NCBI RefSeq assembly: GCF_042683165.1
Contig: NZ_JBHUIZ010000014.1
Coordinates: 191,368-255,367 of the forward strand
DNA length: 64,000 nt
Direction: 5' to 3'
Source: Tigheibacillus halophilus
Lineage (GTDB): Bacteria; Bacillota; Bacilli; Bacillales; Amphibacillaceae
The position numbers and the translations under genes are program-made. The notes under the pieces were generated by a model. The model was not told the origin of the DNA. It did no database searches and worked only from the letters and a program-made list of their open reading frames with translations. Position 1 is the stretch's first letter; every line of letters begins with the position of its first letter. Below are positions 17,493-26,707 of the stretch, piece by piece.

Positions 17493-18086
17493 TTATCCAG
17501 ATTGTTGTTGCATCATGATCTGCTTGAATTGTTTTCTCATGCGTATAGCTTTCCCCATTTTTATCGTAGCAATGCAATCTAATTCGGACTGCAAACCTCG
17601 TGTTTGAAAATATGGGCTGATACCAATTTGCGGCTGTTTTTCCACGTTGCATTTCTCCTGGATGAAAGCTCCCGCACTCCCTTTCATACTCCACAATACC
17701 CCTGCCAATATCCCTGTACTGCACGCATCGCCTGTACCAAATTTTGTCTGCCAATATAATTTCCTTACTCGCACTTTTGGTAAGAGTGCGTTTAAAAGCA
17801 AATAATATTTGTTTATTTTTCGTTTCATTTCAGTAAATAACGAGTGAAAATCCGACTGATTTAGAGCATTATGAATCAGTTCGGCTAGGTATTTTTCATC
17901 TTCACCAGATTCACTGGATCCTTCATAATGCCTTATTTCCATTCCATAAAAACGCATAGTTATTTCCCAGACGAAAACCAAATTGGCGTATTTGTACTGG
18001 ATATGGATATGCACATGTGACAGCAATACGAATACGAGCACAATTATGGAAATCAAAACCAAAATGATTCCAAAAACAAGAAGCAT
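17493..18086 (-). CDS. ytfI: DUF2953 protein YtfI
   Basis: 197 residues with one N-terminal membrane anchor (MLLVFGIILVLISIIVLVFV) followed by a DUF2953 domain (YYLLLNALLPKVRVRKLYW and similar strands). ATG 18086 is preferred because a GGGGGG ribosome site lies six bases upstream; a TTG-initiated longer frame to 18137 lacks one. It is operonic with ytfJ, as in B. subtilis. Function is unknown, but coupling to YtfJ suggests a forespore role. Confidence 0.82.
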   Translation of the reverse strand: MLLVFGIILVLISIIVLVFVLLSHVHIHIQYKYANLVFVWEITMRFYGMEIRHYEGSSESGEDEKYLAELIHNALNQSDFHSLFTEMKRKINKYYLLLNALLPKVRVRKLYWQTKFGTGDACSTGILAGVLWSMKGSAGAFIQEKCNVEKQPQIGISPYFQTRGLQSELDCIATIKMGKAIRMRKQFKQIMMQQQSG

Positions 18087-18271
18087 GTATGTCCCCCCTG
18101 AACCGGCCAGCAATTTCATTGATTTAGTTTTAGCCAAAATTTACTAATTTATCCTGAATTGAATCCAAAGCTTGTATTGGTGACAGACATTTTTTTGCAT
18201 ACTGTTCGGCATCTTTAGCCAAAAATGATAGTATAGAATTGAATTGATTATATAAAAAGGCAGTGATAGTG

Positions 18272-19063
18272 ATGCAGAAAAGAAATAAAATATACTTTTA
18301 CAATCCACATAAAGACGTTGAAAAACTTCAGCCTTTGATAGAACTTGCTGAACAGAATGACTATAGGATGGTGGAACAAGCAGCTGATGCTAATATCATT
18401 ATCAGCGTAGGCGGGGATGGCGCTTTTTTACAAGCTGTCAGAAAAACAGGTTTTAGGCAGGATTGTCTATACGCGGGGATTACCGAGAAAGATCTTTCGG
18501 GTCTGTATTGCGACTTCAACATGGATAATTTCGATGAAATGCTGGAAACCTTGCAAAATGAAGAGCTGGAAGTGAGGCGTTTTCCTGTCATCGATGTTTT
18601 GGTGAATGAAACCAGCTTTCATTGTTTGAATGAATTAAGCATCCGCTCCTCCATTATTAAAACGATCAATATCGATGTATTGATCGACGATTTGCATTTT
18701 GAAACTTTCCGCGGCGACGGACTGATCGTTTCTACACCTACAGGCAGTACTGGGTATAGTAAATCCACCATGGGAGCAGTCGTAGATCCACTGCTCGGTT
18801 GTTATCAAGTGTCAGAGATCGCGTCATTGAATAATAACAAATACCGTACACTTGGTTCTTCATTCATTTTAGGTAAAGAACGTATGCTGACACTGGCTCT
18901 TGACGAACATGAGAAGGATTACCCCGTCATTGGTCTAGACAATGAAGCTTATTCGATACAAAATATAAAAAAAATAAAGGTGACGCTTTCCGATAAGGTA
19001 GTTAAAACTGTCAAATTAAAAAACAATTCTTATTGGAACCGCGTGAAACGCACATTTTTGTGA
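18272..19063 (+). CDS. nadF: NAD kinase (NadF/PpnK family)
   Basis: Phosphorylates NAD to NADP. About 263 residues. The catalytic GGDG motif is in IIISVGGDGAFLQA near residue 48 and the nucleotide motif TPTGSTGYSKS is near 154-164. FRGDGLIVS is also present. Position beside the ssp gene parallels the second B. subtilis NAD kinase (YtdI). Several start codons are crowded; ATG 18272 is chosen, with AAGG upstream and GTG codons at 18263/18269 as alternatives. Confidence 0.93.
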   Translation: MQKRNKIYFYNPHKDVEKLQPLIELAEQNDYRMVEQAADANIIISVGGDGAFLQAVRKTGFRQDCLYAGITEKDLSGLYCDFNMDNFDEMLETLQNEELEVRRFPVIDVLVNETSFHCLNELSIRSSIIKTINIDVLIDDLHFETFRGDGLIVSTPTGSTGYSKSTMGAVVDPLLGCYQVSEIASLNNNKYRTLGSSFILGKERMLTLALDEHEKDYPVIGLDNEAYSIQNIKKIKVTLSDKVVKTVKLKNNSYWNRVKRTFL

Positions 19064-19070
19064 AAATGAA

Positions 19071-19098
19071 AGAGGCTGTCTGTTACCAGACAGCCTCT
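19071..19098. terminator. Bidirectional terminator between nadF and ssp
   Basis: A 12-bp perfect stem AGAGGCTGTCTG / CAGACAGCCTCT with a 4-nt loop lies between convergent genes. Confidence 0.85.
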
Positions 19099-19117
19099 AG
19101 CCATGTTTTTTGTTTAA

Positions 19118-19321
19118 TTAGCTTTGCATAGATCCACCAAACTGTTGTTCAGCCATGGATACGAGTCGCTTTGTGATTTCTCCACCAACAGATCCATTGG
19201 CACGGGAAGTCGTATCAGCACCAAGCTGTACACCAAATTCCTGAGCGATCTCAGTTTTCATTTGATCCAGTGCTTGCTGTGCACCAGCCACTACCAATTG
19301 GTTTGAATTGTTACTTGCCAT
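19118..19321 (-). CDS. Alpha/beta-type small acid-soluble spore protein
   Basis: 67-residue SASP that coats spore DNA and is degraded on germination. The germination-protease site region EIAQEFGVQLGADTTSRANG and the second conserved helix GSVGGEITKRLVSMAEQ are both present. The start is MASNNSNQLVV at ATG 19321 behind a near-perfect GGAGGTGAT ribosome site, which indicates strong translation. It is the clearest proof that the organism sporulates. The position next to thiI matches sspA of B. subtilis. Confidence 0.97.
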   Translation of the reverse strand: MASNNSNQLVVAGAQQALDQMKTEIAQEFGVQLGADTTSRANGSVGGEITKRLVSMAEQQFGGSMQS

Positions 19322-19345
19322 AATCAATCACCTCCTTGGTACTTA

Positions 19346-19376
19346 TAGAATGTGTCAGGAGGCGATTTTACATGCA
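19346..19376 (-). promoter_or_regulatory. Candidate sigma-G promoter of the ssp gene
   Basis: On the minus strand TGCATG (19371-19376; consensus TGAATA) lies 18 nt before CATTCTA (19346-19352; consensus CATACTA). The site is 24 nt before the ATG. Forespore sigma-G control of ssp genes is established. Confidence 0.55.
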
Positions 19377-19427
19377 TGAAAACAATTGGTAAGTCTTGCC
19401 TTTTACATAGCCTGAAAATAGTTTTTG

Positions 19428-20636
19428 TTACAGCAAATCTTCAAATTCATCGCTGGTCACTTCTTTATTACTCTCAACTATGACAGTCTCTACATGATCC
19501 AGTGCTTCTTTAATCATTTCATTATAATCCAATTTTTCTTCATAGTAACTGGCCCGGTCTCGTTTCGGTTTCGTTTTCGGTGCTTTTGGCACAAAGATAG
19601 TACAGCAATCTTCGTACGGCCGAATGGATATATCATAGGTCGCAATTTGTTCCGAAATTCGGATGATTTCCCGTTTATCCATAGAAATGAGCGGCCGCAA
19701 TATCGGATAATTGGTCACCTCATTGATCGCGTGCATACTTTCCATTGTTTGGCTAGCAACTTGACCGAGATTTTCTCCAGTGGTAATGGAAAGAATGTTA
19801 TTCTCACGGCATATTGCTTCACTAATACGAAACATCGCCCTGCGCATGACTGTCATACTATATCCATTTGGTGTGTCTTGAAAAATCTTTTGCTGCAATT
19901 TCGTAAAAGGAACCATATGAATTTTGATGCGATGTCCATAGGCTGTCAACTTTTCGGCCAGATCAATGACTTTCTGTTTAGCCCGTTCGCTTGTGAACGG
20001 TGGTGAATGAAAATGGACAGCCTCAATGTCCACTCCCCTTTTCATCGTCAAAAATCCTGCAACAGGGCTGTCGATTCCACCTGACAGCATAAGCAAGGTT
20101 TTTCCGGCGGTGCCAACTGGCAGGCCGCCAGCCCCCTCCATTGCGCTGGAAGTGATATAAGTAGCTTCTGCTCTGATTTCAACCTTTACGGTCACGTCCG
20201 GCCGGTGTACATCCACTTTCACGTTTGAAGAATTCGATAGTAAATGGCCACCGAGTATCTGATTCATTTCTTGAGAGTGAATAGGAAACCCCTTATGGAT
20301 TCTTTTGACAGAAACCTTGAATGATCGAGGTGCTGCTGCCGACTGCAATGCATAAAGTGCCGCCTCTTTGATGGCAGCCAAGTCATTTTCAGTTTTGATT
20401 GCTAAACTTAAGCTATGAATACCGAAGACGGTTTTACAAATATCCATGATGGGATACGGATCCTCACCATGCAAAACAATGAACATCCGCCCTTGTGAAC
20501 GCTGTACGGAAACCCGTGGAAATTGTTTCAGCTTGCGTCTAATATTTTGCTGCAATTGAACAAGAAATTTTTTTTGGTTTTTCCCTTTTAATGCCAATTC
20601 GCCATAACGAATTAAAATATGATCAAATTCCATCAT
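19428..20636 (-). CDS. thiI: tRNA 4-thiouridine sulfurtransferase ThiI
   Basis: ThiI makes 4-thiouridine at tRNA position 8. 402 residues: an N-terminal ferredoxin-like domain, a THUMP domain (about 60-165) and an adenylating PP-loop (LMLSGGIDSPVAGF near 183-196). The C-terminal rhodanese domain of enterobacterial ThiI is absent, the normal short form in Bacilli. It lies three bases after the cysteine desulfurase gene and forms an operon with it, consistent with direct sulfur transfer. Confidence 0.96.
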   Translation of the reverse strand: MMEFDHILIRYGELALKGKNQKKFLVQLQQNIRRKLKQFPRVSVQRSQGRMFIVLHGEDPYPIMDICKTVFGIHSLSLAIKTENDLAAIKEAALYALQSAAAPRSFKVSVKRIHKGFPIHSQEMNQILGGHLLSNSSNVKVDVHRPDVTVKVEIRAEATYITSSAMEGAGGLPVGTAGKTLLMLSGGIDSPVAGFLTMKRGVDIEAVHFHSPPFTSERAKQKVIDLAEKLTAYGHRIKIHMVPFTKLQQKIFQDTPNGYSMTVMRRAMFRISEAICRENNILSITTGENLGQVASQTMESMHAINEVTNYPILRPLISMDKREIIRISEQIATYDISIRPYEDCCTIFVPKAPKTKPKRDRASYYEEKLDYNEMIKEALDHVETVIVESNKEVTSDEFEDLL

Positions 20637-20639
20637 TAT

Positions 20640-21785
20640 CTACCCCATTACTTCCGTTAAATATGACACTGCCTGCTGCAAATGTTTTAAAAGAGTGTCA
20701 ATTTCTGCTTTTGTATTTTCATATGAAAGACTTACCCGCATTGCCGACTTTGAACGCTCCCCATCAAAACCACAAGCTGATACAATACGGCTGTCATCCA
20801 TATGTTTTGAAGAGCATGCCGATTTTGTTGAAATAAAAATATCTTCTTCACCAAGCGTATGAATTACAACTTCCGGTTTCAATCCGGGAATGGAAAAATT
20901 GACAATATGCGGTGCGCCTATCGGTGGCTCAGGAGAATTGATAAAAACTTTATCTATCGACTTCAGCCCTTTACGTAAATATTGCCCTACTTCTTGTAAA
21001 GCGGGCAAAGCTCTTTGTTCCCGTGTTTTAATCAGTCGCATTGCCTTGACCATGGATACTATTCCGGCAAGGTTTTCTGTTCCTGGCCTTTTGGCATTTT
21101 CCTGTCCACCGCCATCCAATAATGGCGCAATCCGTTTCGATTTATTCATATACACAATGCCATTTCCTCTCAAACCGTGTATCTTATGTGCTGAGATTGT
21201 GGCGAAATCGATTTTACAAGCCTTTAAATTCAGCGGTATTTTGCCAAAACCTTGCACATTATCCACATGAAAAAGCAATTTAGGATATCTATTGGCCATC
21301 TCGCCGATGGATTGGATCGGCTGTATGGAACCAATCTCATTATTCACATGCATGATGCTGATTAAAATCGTATCCTCACGAATTGATTTCTCCACATCTT
21401 CAACCGCAACGCAACCGTTTTTGTTTACCGGAACATAGGTGATGTCATACCCTTCCTTTTCAAGGCTTTTGCATGCATCATACACAGATGGATGTTCAAT
21501 TTCACTCGTTATGATGTGTTTGCCGCGATTTCGGTGCTGGTGTGCAATACCTTTAATTGCCATATTGTTTCCTTCTGTTCCTCCGGAAGTGAAAATAACT
21601 TCCTCAGCATCCACTTCCAATAGCCGTGCTGCTTGCGTTCTTGCCTTGTAGAGTAATTTCTCCGATTCGCCCCCAAACTGATGAATCGAAGACGGGTTAG
21701 CATAAAAACGCTCTGAGACTTGCATAAAACTGTTCAAAACTGCCTTATCAGGTTTTGTTGTAGCACTGTTGTCCAAATAAATCAT
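20640..21785 (-). CDS. nifZ: Cysteine desulfurase dedicated to ThiI (NifZ/IscS-like)
   Basis: PLP enzyme that releases sulfur from cysteine as enzyme-bound persulfide. 381 residues. The PLP lysine is in SAHKIHG (about residue 200), the cofactor-binding histidine in EIEHPSV (about 99) and the active-site cysteine in STKSACSSKH (about 324). Immediate coupling to thiI is the conserved Bacillus arrangement in which this enzyme feeds only tRNA thiolation. No iscU or sufU scaffold gene is nearby. Confidence 0.93.
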   Translation of the reverse strand: MIYLDNSATTKPDKAVLNSFMQVSERFYANPSSIHQFGGESEKLLYKARTQAARLLEVDAEEVIFTSGGTEGNNMAIKGIAHQHRNRGKHIITSEIEHPSVYDACKSLEKEGYDITYVPVNKNGCVAVEDVEKSIREDTILISIMHVNNEIGSIQPIQSIGEMANRYPKLLFHVDNVQGFGKIPLNLKACKIDFATISAHKIHGLRGNGIVYMNKSKRIAPLLDGGGQENAKRPGTENLAGIVSMVKAMRLIKTREQRALPALQEVGQYLRKGLKSIDKVFINSPEPPIGAPHIVNFSIPGLKPEVVIHTLGEEDIFISTKSACSSKHMDDSRIVSACGFDGERSKSAMRVSLSYENTKAEIDTLLKHLQQAVSYLTEVMG

Positions 21786-21819
21786 CTTGCTGATACTCCT
21801 CTTTCAAAGAATGGATAAA

Positions 21820-21875
21820 AACAATACAAGGCTGGCCGCAAAAGATCCGTTCTTCTGCAAGACAGCCTTTTAAAT
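21820..21875 (-). terminator. Probable terminator of ezrA
   Basis: On the minus strand AAGGCTG and CAGCCTT flank an inner region around GCAGAAGAACGG, followed by a T-rich run. It lies between ezrA and iscS. Confidence 0.5.
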
Positions 21876-21912
21876 ATATTGCAAAAGTCATCGGTCATAT
21901 AACTTTTGCCCT

Positions 21913-23604
21913 TCAAGCATTCATTTCCTGATATTGTTCGATTTTTTTCAATGCACCTGGCTCGATTTCTTCAACTGCTCGCGCTGCCTTTTCCAAAGCA
22001 AGTTCGTACTCGTAGGAACGGAATAATCGCTCCGATTCCTTCAATTCGCTTGCTAACTGCGGATACCTGCTTCTATAGCGGTTAGCGTACTGAATGACCC
22101 GTTCCGTGTAATACGCCTGATCAAGTATCATGTCTGTCTGTTCAACCAAATGATCATTAGCTTTTTTTGCCTGTTCCAATGCAGCCTGGACTTGAGCCAT
22201 ATCTAGCGGCTGTCGTTCCAATGCTTGCAAAACCTGGTCTACCTGCTGTGTTGATTTTTCAATCGAGCTGTAAATAAAACCGGGGACACCAGGAATATTA
22301 CTTTTTTTCAACCTGCGATATGTCACATGAATTTGCTCTCGGAGCTGTGAAAGCTGCTCTCTTGCTTTCATTTCATCTCCACGAATATTTTCCATATGTT
22401 TTTTAAAATCATTATGTTTTTCCTTGATTGCTTTCAACTGGGAAAAACCACTTTCTATTTGCTCCCTGATCTCCAAATTGGAAGAATTATTTTCTTCCAG
22501 TTGATTTGAAATCATTTCATATTGTTTTTGCAGTCGATTGATTTGTTTATCCAGTTCCCGGTACTTTTCCATATCTCCATCAGAAATATAGTACGCCCTG
22601 GCCAGCAGTTCCACTTCACTTTTTGTCTCGGCAAACGCCGCGGCAGTTTCTTCAAGAGATGATTCGTATCCAGGTAGGTTAGCAGTGACATAACCTTTTG
22701 CAACTGCTTCGTCTTCAAGCGCCTGATATATTTCCTTCAGACGTTCATCAAGCTCTGGGATAAACTTTTGGGACGCTGTAATTTCCCCGTTATCCAACTC
22801 TCCAATCAAGTGGTCTAATTTCTTTTCAAACTCTTTCATTTCCTCTTCAAAACCAAGATGTTCTATAACAAAACCTTCATTTTTCATTTCTTTCAAGCCG
22901 TTTTTCAGTTCTGAAAGCTGGCTCGGTAAATCATGCTTGCAGGCGCGGTATATTTCTGGAAAAACATCTACTACCTCTTGCAGAGCTTCCAGATCGTTTT
23001 TCAGTTCCTCCATCAAGTCTTTCGCTTCCATATAGTTGCCATCTCCAGCCAGCCCGTTGTACATATCGAGCTGTTTGTCCAGCTGTTTCAACCTTTGCTC
23101 GAACACAGATTCAGCTTTGCCGTATTGGTAACGATTTTGAGACAGTTTCTTTTTTAATGCATGGATGCCAGGCGCTGCTTGCTCAGCGTCTTCGCGGCTG
23201 CTCTTTTCCGTTTCCATCAATTGTTCCAGTTCATTTAATATGTTTTCAATTTCCTTTTCTATGGAGGAAAGCCGTTCATCTGTATTCCTTAAAACTTTTT
23301 TCGCTTTGGAGAACCGATAACGGTCGGCTGCTTCCTCTGCCTCCAAAAGATTTTCCTCGATGTCGGCCATTTTCTTTGTAATGATATTTTCCCACTGCTG
23401 TTTCCAATCTTCAAATTTATCCTGGGTTTCGCCCGATAAATTCAACTTTTTGATGCGAGAAATTTCCGCAGCGACATTCCGATTCATGATGTCCAGCTTC
23501 CACTCATCCTGTCTGTCCACTTCGTCATAAATTTTCTTTCTCAAAATAAGGCCGATAATAAGTAATGTAATAATAAGAAGAATGGCGCCGACTATGTATC
23601 CCAT
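21913..23604 (-). CDS. ezrA: Septation ring formation regulator EzrA
   Basis: EzrA links FtsZ to the membrane and PBP1 and prevents extra Z-rings. 563 residues: an N-terminal membrane anchor (GYIVGAILLIITLLIIGLIL, residues 2-21), then almost continuous spectrin-like coiled coil to the C-terminus. Length equals B. subtilis EzrA (about 562). It lies upstream of iscS-thiI on the same strand, as in B. subtilis except that braB is not seen between them. Confidence 0.95.
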   Translation of the reverse strand: MGYIVGAILLIITLLIIGLILRKKIYDEVDRQDEWKLDIMNRNVAAEISRIKKLNLSGETQDKFEDWKQQWENIITKKMADIEENLLEAEEAADRYRFSKAKKVLRNTDERLSSIEKEIENILNELEQLMETEKSSREDAEQAAPGIHALKKKLSQNRYQYGKAESVFEQRLKQLDKQLDMYNGLAGDGNYMEAKDLMEELKNDLEALQEVVDVFPEIYRACKHDLPSQLSELKNGLKEMKNEGFVIEHLGFEEEMKEFEKKLDHLIGELDNGEITASQKFIPELDERLKEIYQALEDEAVAKGYVTANLPGYESSLEETAAAFAETKSEVELLARAYYISDGDMEKYRELDKQINRLQKQYEMISNQLEENNSSNLEIREQIESGFSQLKAIKEKHNDFKKHMENIRGDEMKAREQLSQLREQIHVTYRRLKKSNIPGVPGFIYSSIEKSTQQVDQVLQALERQPLDMAQVQAALEQAKKANDHLVEQTDMILDQAYYTERVIQYANRYRSRYPQLASELKESERLFRSYEYELALEKAARAVEEIEPGALKKIEQYQEMNA

Positions 23605-23884
23605 ACGATGAAGCCTCCCGATCCAATTTCCACTTTCTTTTTATAACTAGTTTATTTATTCTTGCATTTTCTTTGCATCTCATTTAAAAGTATACTATTT
23701 ATATTACCATGTTTTTAAGCATTTTGCGCTATATTCCAACAGAATAATTCATTTCCTGACATTTTTTTAAAGCATCCATTAAAATATCAGGCAAAAAATG
23801 GCCTTTTCGTTCTTTATGATGAGAATGGCAGTCAGCAATACCGCTTGCCAACGGTCTTTTTTATGACAAAACGATGCTGCCTCC

Positions 23885-24499
23885 TCATTTGACAGTCAAC
23901 TCCCTTACACTAAAATCAAGCCATTCATTTATCACTTCCGTATAATGTCTCACGAAATTTTCAGTAGAATAAGATCCGATCATTTGATTCTGGGTTTCAC
24001 TGTGAAACATAAAAGGAGTCATTAGCATCCCTTTTAGCTGCATGAAAAGAAAATGCCTTTTATTGACATGATATTTACCCTGCATCGCTTCAAGAAATGT
24101 TTCAGAAAGCAAATGATTTTCCTTTGCAAGATATGTTACAACAATTTCCCTGACAAATATCGAATCAAACGATAATTCGCGGTGGATGAAATAAGAAAAT
24201 TGATGGTTTTGGTATTTATATTGTATAATAGCGAAAATAAGCTCCTTCAGCTTGTCCAACGCCGACAAGGCTTCATTCTTCCGCAGTGTTTTTTCAATCT
24301 CAACGAAATATGCCTCATAGTAATGTGTAATGGCATATTCCAGCAAACCCTGCTTTCCTTTAAAATGATAGCTAATTGCAGAAACGTTGACAGAAGCTTT
24401 ATCAGCAATGTCCCTTACGGACGTGCCGCTGAACCCTTTTTGGAAAAACAACGCACTTGCCGCGTGCATAATTTTTTCTTTTGTTGTATTATTTTGCAT
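23885..24499 (-). CDS. yttP: TetR family transcriptional regulator YttP
   Basis: 204 residues. The N-terminal TetR helix-turn-helix covers about residues 8-55 (KIMHAASALFFQKGFSGTSVRDIADKASVNVSAISYHFKGK, described here by position 10-48). A helical ligand domain follows. ATG 24499 is supported by AAGGAG; the longer frame to 24544 is not. The location between ezrA and ytsP is that of YttP. Its target and ligand are unknown. The 280 bases before ezrA hold no other gene. Confidence 0.85.
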   Translation of the reverse strand: MQNNTTKEKIMHAASALFFQKGFSGTSVRDIADKASVNVSAISYHFKGKQGLLEYAITHYYEAYFVEIEKTLRKNEALSALDKLKELIFAIIQYKYQNHQFSYFIHRELSFDSIFVREIVVTYLAKENHLLSETFLEAMQGKYHVNKRHFLFMQLKGMLMTPFMFHSETQNQMIGSYSTENFVRHYTEVINEWLDFSVRELTVK

Positions 24500-24807
24500 G
24501 AATCGCACAACTCCTTGTAGGTACTTTTCATGAAGCTCTTGCAAAGAAAAAAAGGTTATTCGAAATCATGCAGAGCTTGCTATATCGGTTTTCTGCTTGG
24601 CTAAATACTTACCAATACGTACTTATATGACAAATACGACATGGAAGCGTAAAAGTCCTGCATTTTTTTGTCGACAATTTCTTACAACAAAAACGAATAT
24701 GATTTTTTTCGACAAGCTGCGTTTAATCGAAACGATAATCTGTTGAACGTATGTGATTATAGTCCAATCCAACTCTGCCAGCAACCAAAAAGAAAGGTCG
24801 TGATCGA

Positions 24808-25296
24808 ATGTTTGAAAAATTAGCTTACACAAAAGAGAAAACACAAAATTATGAGCTTGTGCTGAAACAGCTAAAAGCCATCACAGAAGATGAGAAAGAT
24901 CCAGTTGCCAATTTAGCCAATGCATCTGCATTGTTGTTTCAATTTCTGCACGATGTGAACTGGGTTGGCTTCTATATTTGGAAAGAAACAGAAAACGAGT
25001 TAGTTCTTGGCCCTTTTCAAGGTCTCCCTGCTTGTGTTCGTATCGGTTATGGGAAAGGTGTATGCGGTACAGCTGTCGCAGAGCGTAAAACACTTCGTGT
25101 AGCGGATGTAGAAAAGTTCCCGAATCACATTTATTGTGATGGGGCAAGCAAATCAGAAATCGTCATTCCGTTGATTGTTGACGATAAATTATTCGGCGTA
25201 CTAGATATCGACAGTCCGGAAACTGATCGCTTCGATGAAAAGGATCAGGAATATTTGGAGAAGTATGCAGAAATTCTCGAAGATATACTGAACTAA
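24808..25296 (+). CDS. ytsP: Free methionine-(R)-sulfoxide reductase, GAF domain (YtsP)
   Basis: GAF-fold enzyme that reduces free methionine-R-sulfoxide. 162 residues. The three reactive cysteines of the family are all present: PACVRIGYGKGVCGTA supplies two and HIYCDGASKSEIV the third. NWVGFYIW and the C-terminal VLDIDSPETDRF strand complete the fold. AGAAAGG precedes ATG 24808. It is divergent from yttP, as in B. subtilis. Confidence 0.93.
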   Translation: MFEKLAYTKEKTQNYELVLKQLKAITEDEKDPVANLANASALLFQFLHDVNWVGFYIWKETENELVLGPFQGLPACVRIGYGKGVCGTAVAERKTLRVADVEKFPNHIYCDGASKSEIVIPLIVDDKLFGVLDIDSPETDRFDEKDQEYLEKYAEILEDILN

Positions 25297-25328
25297 AAAT
25301 CTTAACTTTATTTACCCGAAACATTCAG

Positions 25329-25366
25329 ATGCACTCTTTGTCTGACACATTGAGTGCATGTTTGTT
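25329..25366 (+). terminator. Terminator of ytsP
   Basis: ATGCACTC (25329-25336) pairs with GAGTGCAT (25352-25359) and is followed by GTTTGTTTTG. Confidence 0.65.
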
Positions 25367-25390
25367 TTGTATGAACCACGTTATTCCTGC

Positions 25391-26149
25391 TTATCCATAA
25401 AAGGTAAAAAAATACCAGTTTAAGATTTCATTTCCATAAAAATAGCTGACAAGGCTCCCTGATATAATATAAGGCCCGAAAGGAACAGGCTGTTTCCGTT
25501 GCACCACCTTCAGCATAATCAACGCTATTCCAAAAACAGCTCCAATCACACAGGACAGAAAAAAAGCAAACAAAACCAATTTCGTCCCTAGTACAATCCC
25601 TATAACACCAAACAGCTTCATATCTCCGGCTCCCATACCACCCCCACTGAGGAAGATGATCATAAAAACAATCCCCGCACCCAAGAGCGCACCGCCCATA
25701 GCGGTCCACCATGTCTCGAGCGGCTGCATGCTGCGCAATAAAATAAATATAGGCAAAAAAAATAACAGAACTTTATTCTCAATAACCATATACTTGAGAT
25801 CTGAAACAAAAATAATCATGAGCATAGAGATGAAAAATAATGCCACTGCCAATTCCATTTGCCATCCGATGATCAGGAAGCTATACATAAATAAAAAGCC
25901 TGTCAATAGCTCGGTGGCAGGATAAATCGAGGAAATTTTACTGTTACAATGTCTGCAAGTTCCCTTTTGCAGCAAAAAAGAAATGACTGGAATAAGCTCA
26001 TACCAAGAGAGATCGCTGTTACAATCCGGACAATATGACCGGCCCTTTATATAATTTTCTTTTTTGGGAGAACGCAACCCAACAACATTGAAAAAAGATC
26101 CGACTATCAAACCAACTAAAAAGAAAAAAATTGGAACCGTCATTTCCAT
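25391..26149 (-). CDS. comC: Prepilin peptidase ComC (A24 aspartic peptidase)
   Basis: Cleaves and methylates type IV prepilin-like competence pseudopilins (ComGC family). 252 residues with about eight membrane helices. The cytoplasmic loop has paired CPDC (about 40) and CRHC (about 64), the zinc-type motif of bifunctional enzymes. The two catalytic aspartates sit in VSDLKYMV and GGGMGAGDMKL. In B. subtilis comC is elsewhere, so this position next to rpsD is a local rearrangement. ATG 26149 has AAAAGGGG upstream, inside the preceding ORF. Confidence 0.93.
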   Translation of the reverse strand: MEMTVPIFFFLVGLIVGSFFNVVGLRSPKKENYIKGRSYCPDCNSDLSWYELIPVISFLLQKGTCRHCNSKISSIYPATELLTGFLFMYSFLIIGWQMELAVALFFISMLMIIFVSDLKYMVIENKVLLFFLPIFILLRSMQPLETWWTAMGGALLGAGIVFMIIFLSGGGMGAGDMKLFGVIGIVLGTKLVLFAFFLSCVIGAVFGIALIMLKVVQRKQPVPFGPYIISGSLVSYFYGNEILNWYFFTFYG

Positions 26150-26394
26150 GAGATAACCCCTTTTCGTTTCAGTATTGGCATGCTTTCACAACATTTGACC
26201 TCCTCATCTGCATTATATCGTACATAGGTATATTTTCCTATATGTGTACCATAAGTAATAGAAAAATTGTTTTTATTAGCATCATCCGCCGGATTATTGC
26301 CAAGGTAAATAGCGCAATAAGCTTGTTTTTCCCGTTTCTTCTCAACACTGATGTACGTTGCGATCACCTTTTTCGATTGAATTGCAAATAACAT
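26140..26394 (-). CDS. Small ORF overlapping the comC start, unknown function
   Basis: 84-residue frame starting MLFAIQSKKVIATYISVEKK. It is soluble and has a C-terminal pair of cysteines (VKCCESM). Its TGA overlaps the comC start region, and the comC ribosome site lies inside its last codons, a pattern of translational coupling. No good ribosome site precedes its own ATG, and a TTG at 26400 is an alternative start. No family is recognised. The coupling is the main reason to keep it. Confidence 0.4.
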   Translation of the reverse strand: MLFAIQSKKVIATYISVEKKREKQAYCAIYLGNNPADDANKNNFSITYGTHIGKYTYVRYNADEEVKCCESMPILKRKGVISWK

Positions 26395-26485
26395 TTGCAA
26401 GATTTATCATGAAGAATCACAAAACAGTGCTGCCCTGCCCCAATTTCCGTGAGAATGCCGAAAAAATAAAAGATCTAAATTTTTA

Positions 26486-26514
26486 TTGACTTCGTGTCCA
26501 ACAGCTTATATACT
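26486..26514 (+). promoter_or_regulatory. Sigma-A promoter of rpsD
   Basis: TTGACT (26486-26491), a 17-nt spacer and TATACT (26509-26514) make a near-consensus vegetative promoter. It gives a leader of about 185 nt before rpsD. Confidence 0.8.
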
Positions 26515-26521
26515 ATAGATT

Positions 26522-26700
26522 GTGTAAAATAATATAGTAGCCTTAGTGAGTCTGCATTTGTTAGTATTTTGTTCCTCATTATCTTGAGGTGTATCGTGTA
26601 ACCCTCAGCTGCTGGGGCGATGGTACATGAAAACATAATACCCAAATGAATGGAATCACGGTCTTCATTTTATTTTATGCAAATAAAATAAAAGGAGGAA
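26522..26700 (+). promoter_or_regulatory. rpsD 5' leader, probable S4 autogenous control region
   Basis: The long leader holds short stems: CCTCA/TGAGG near 26574-26588, CCC/GGGG near 26602-26617, and an AT-only hairpin ATTTTATTT/AAATAAAAT (near 26669-26691) directly before the GGAGG ribosome site. Control of rpsD by binding of S4 to its leader is established in B. subtilis. A conserved structure was not verified here, so identity rests on position. Confidence 0.5.
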
Positions 26701-26707
26701 ATGTCCC

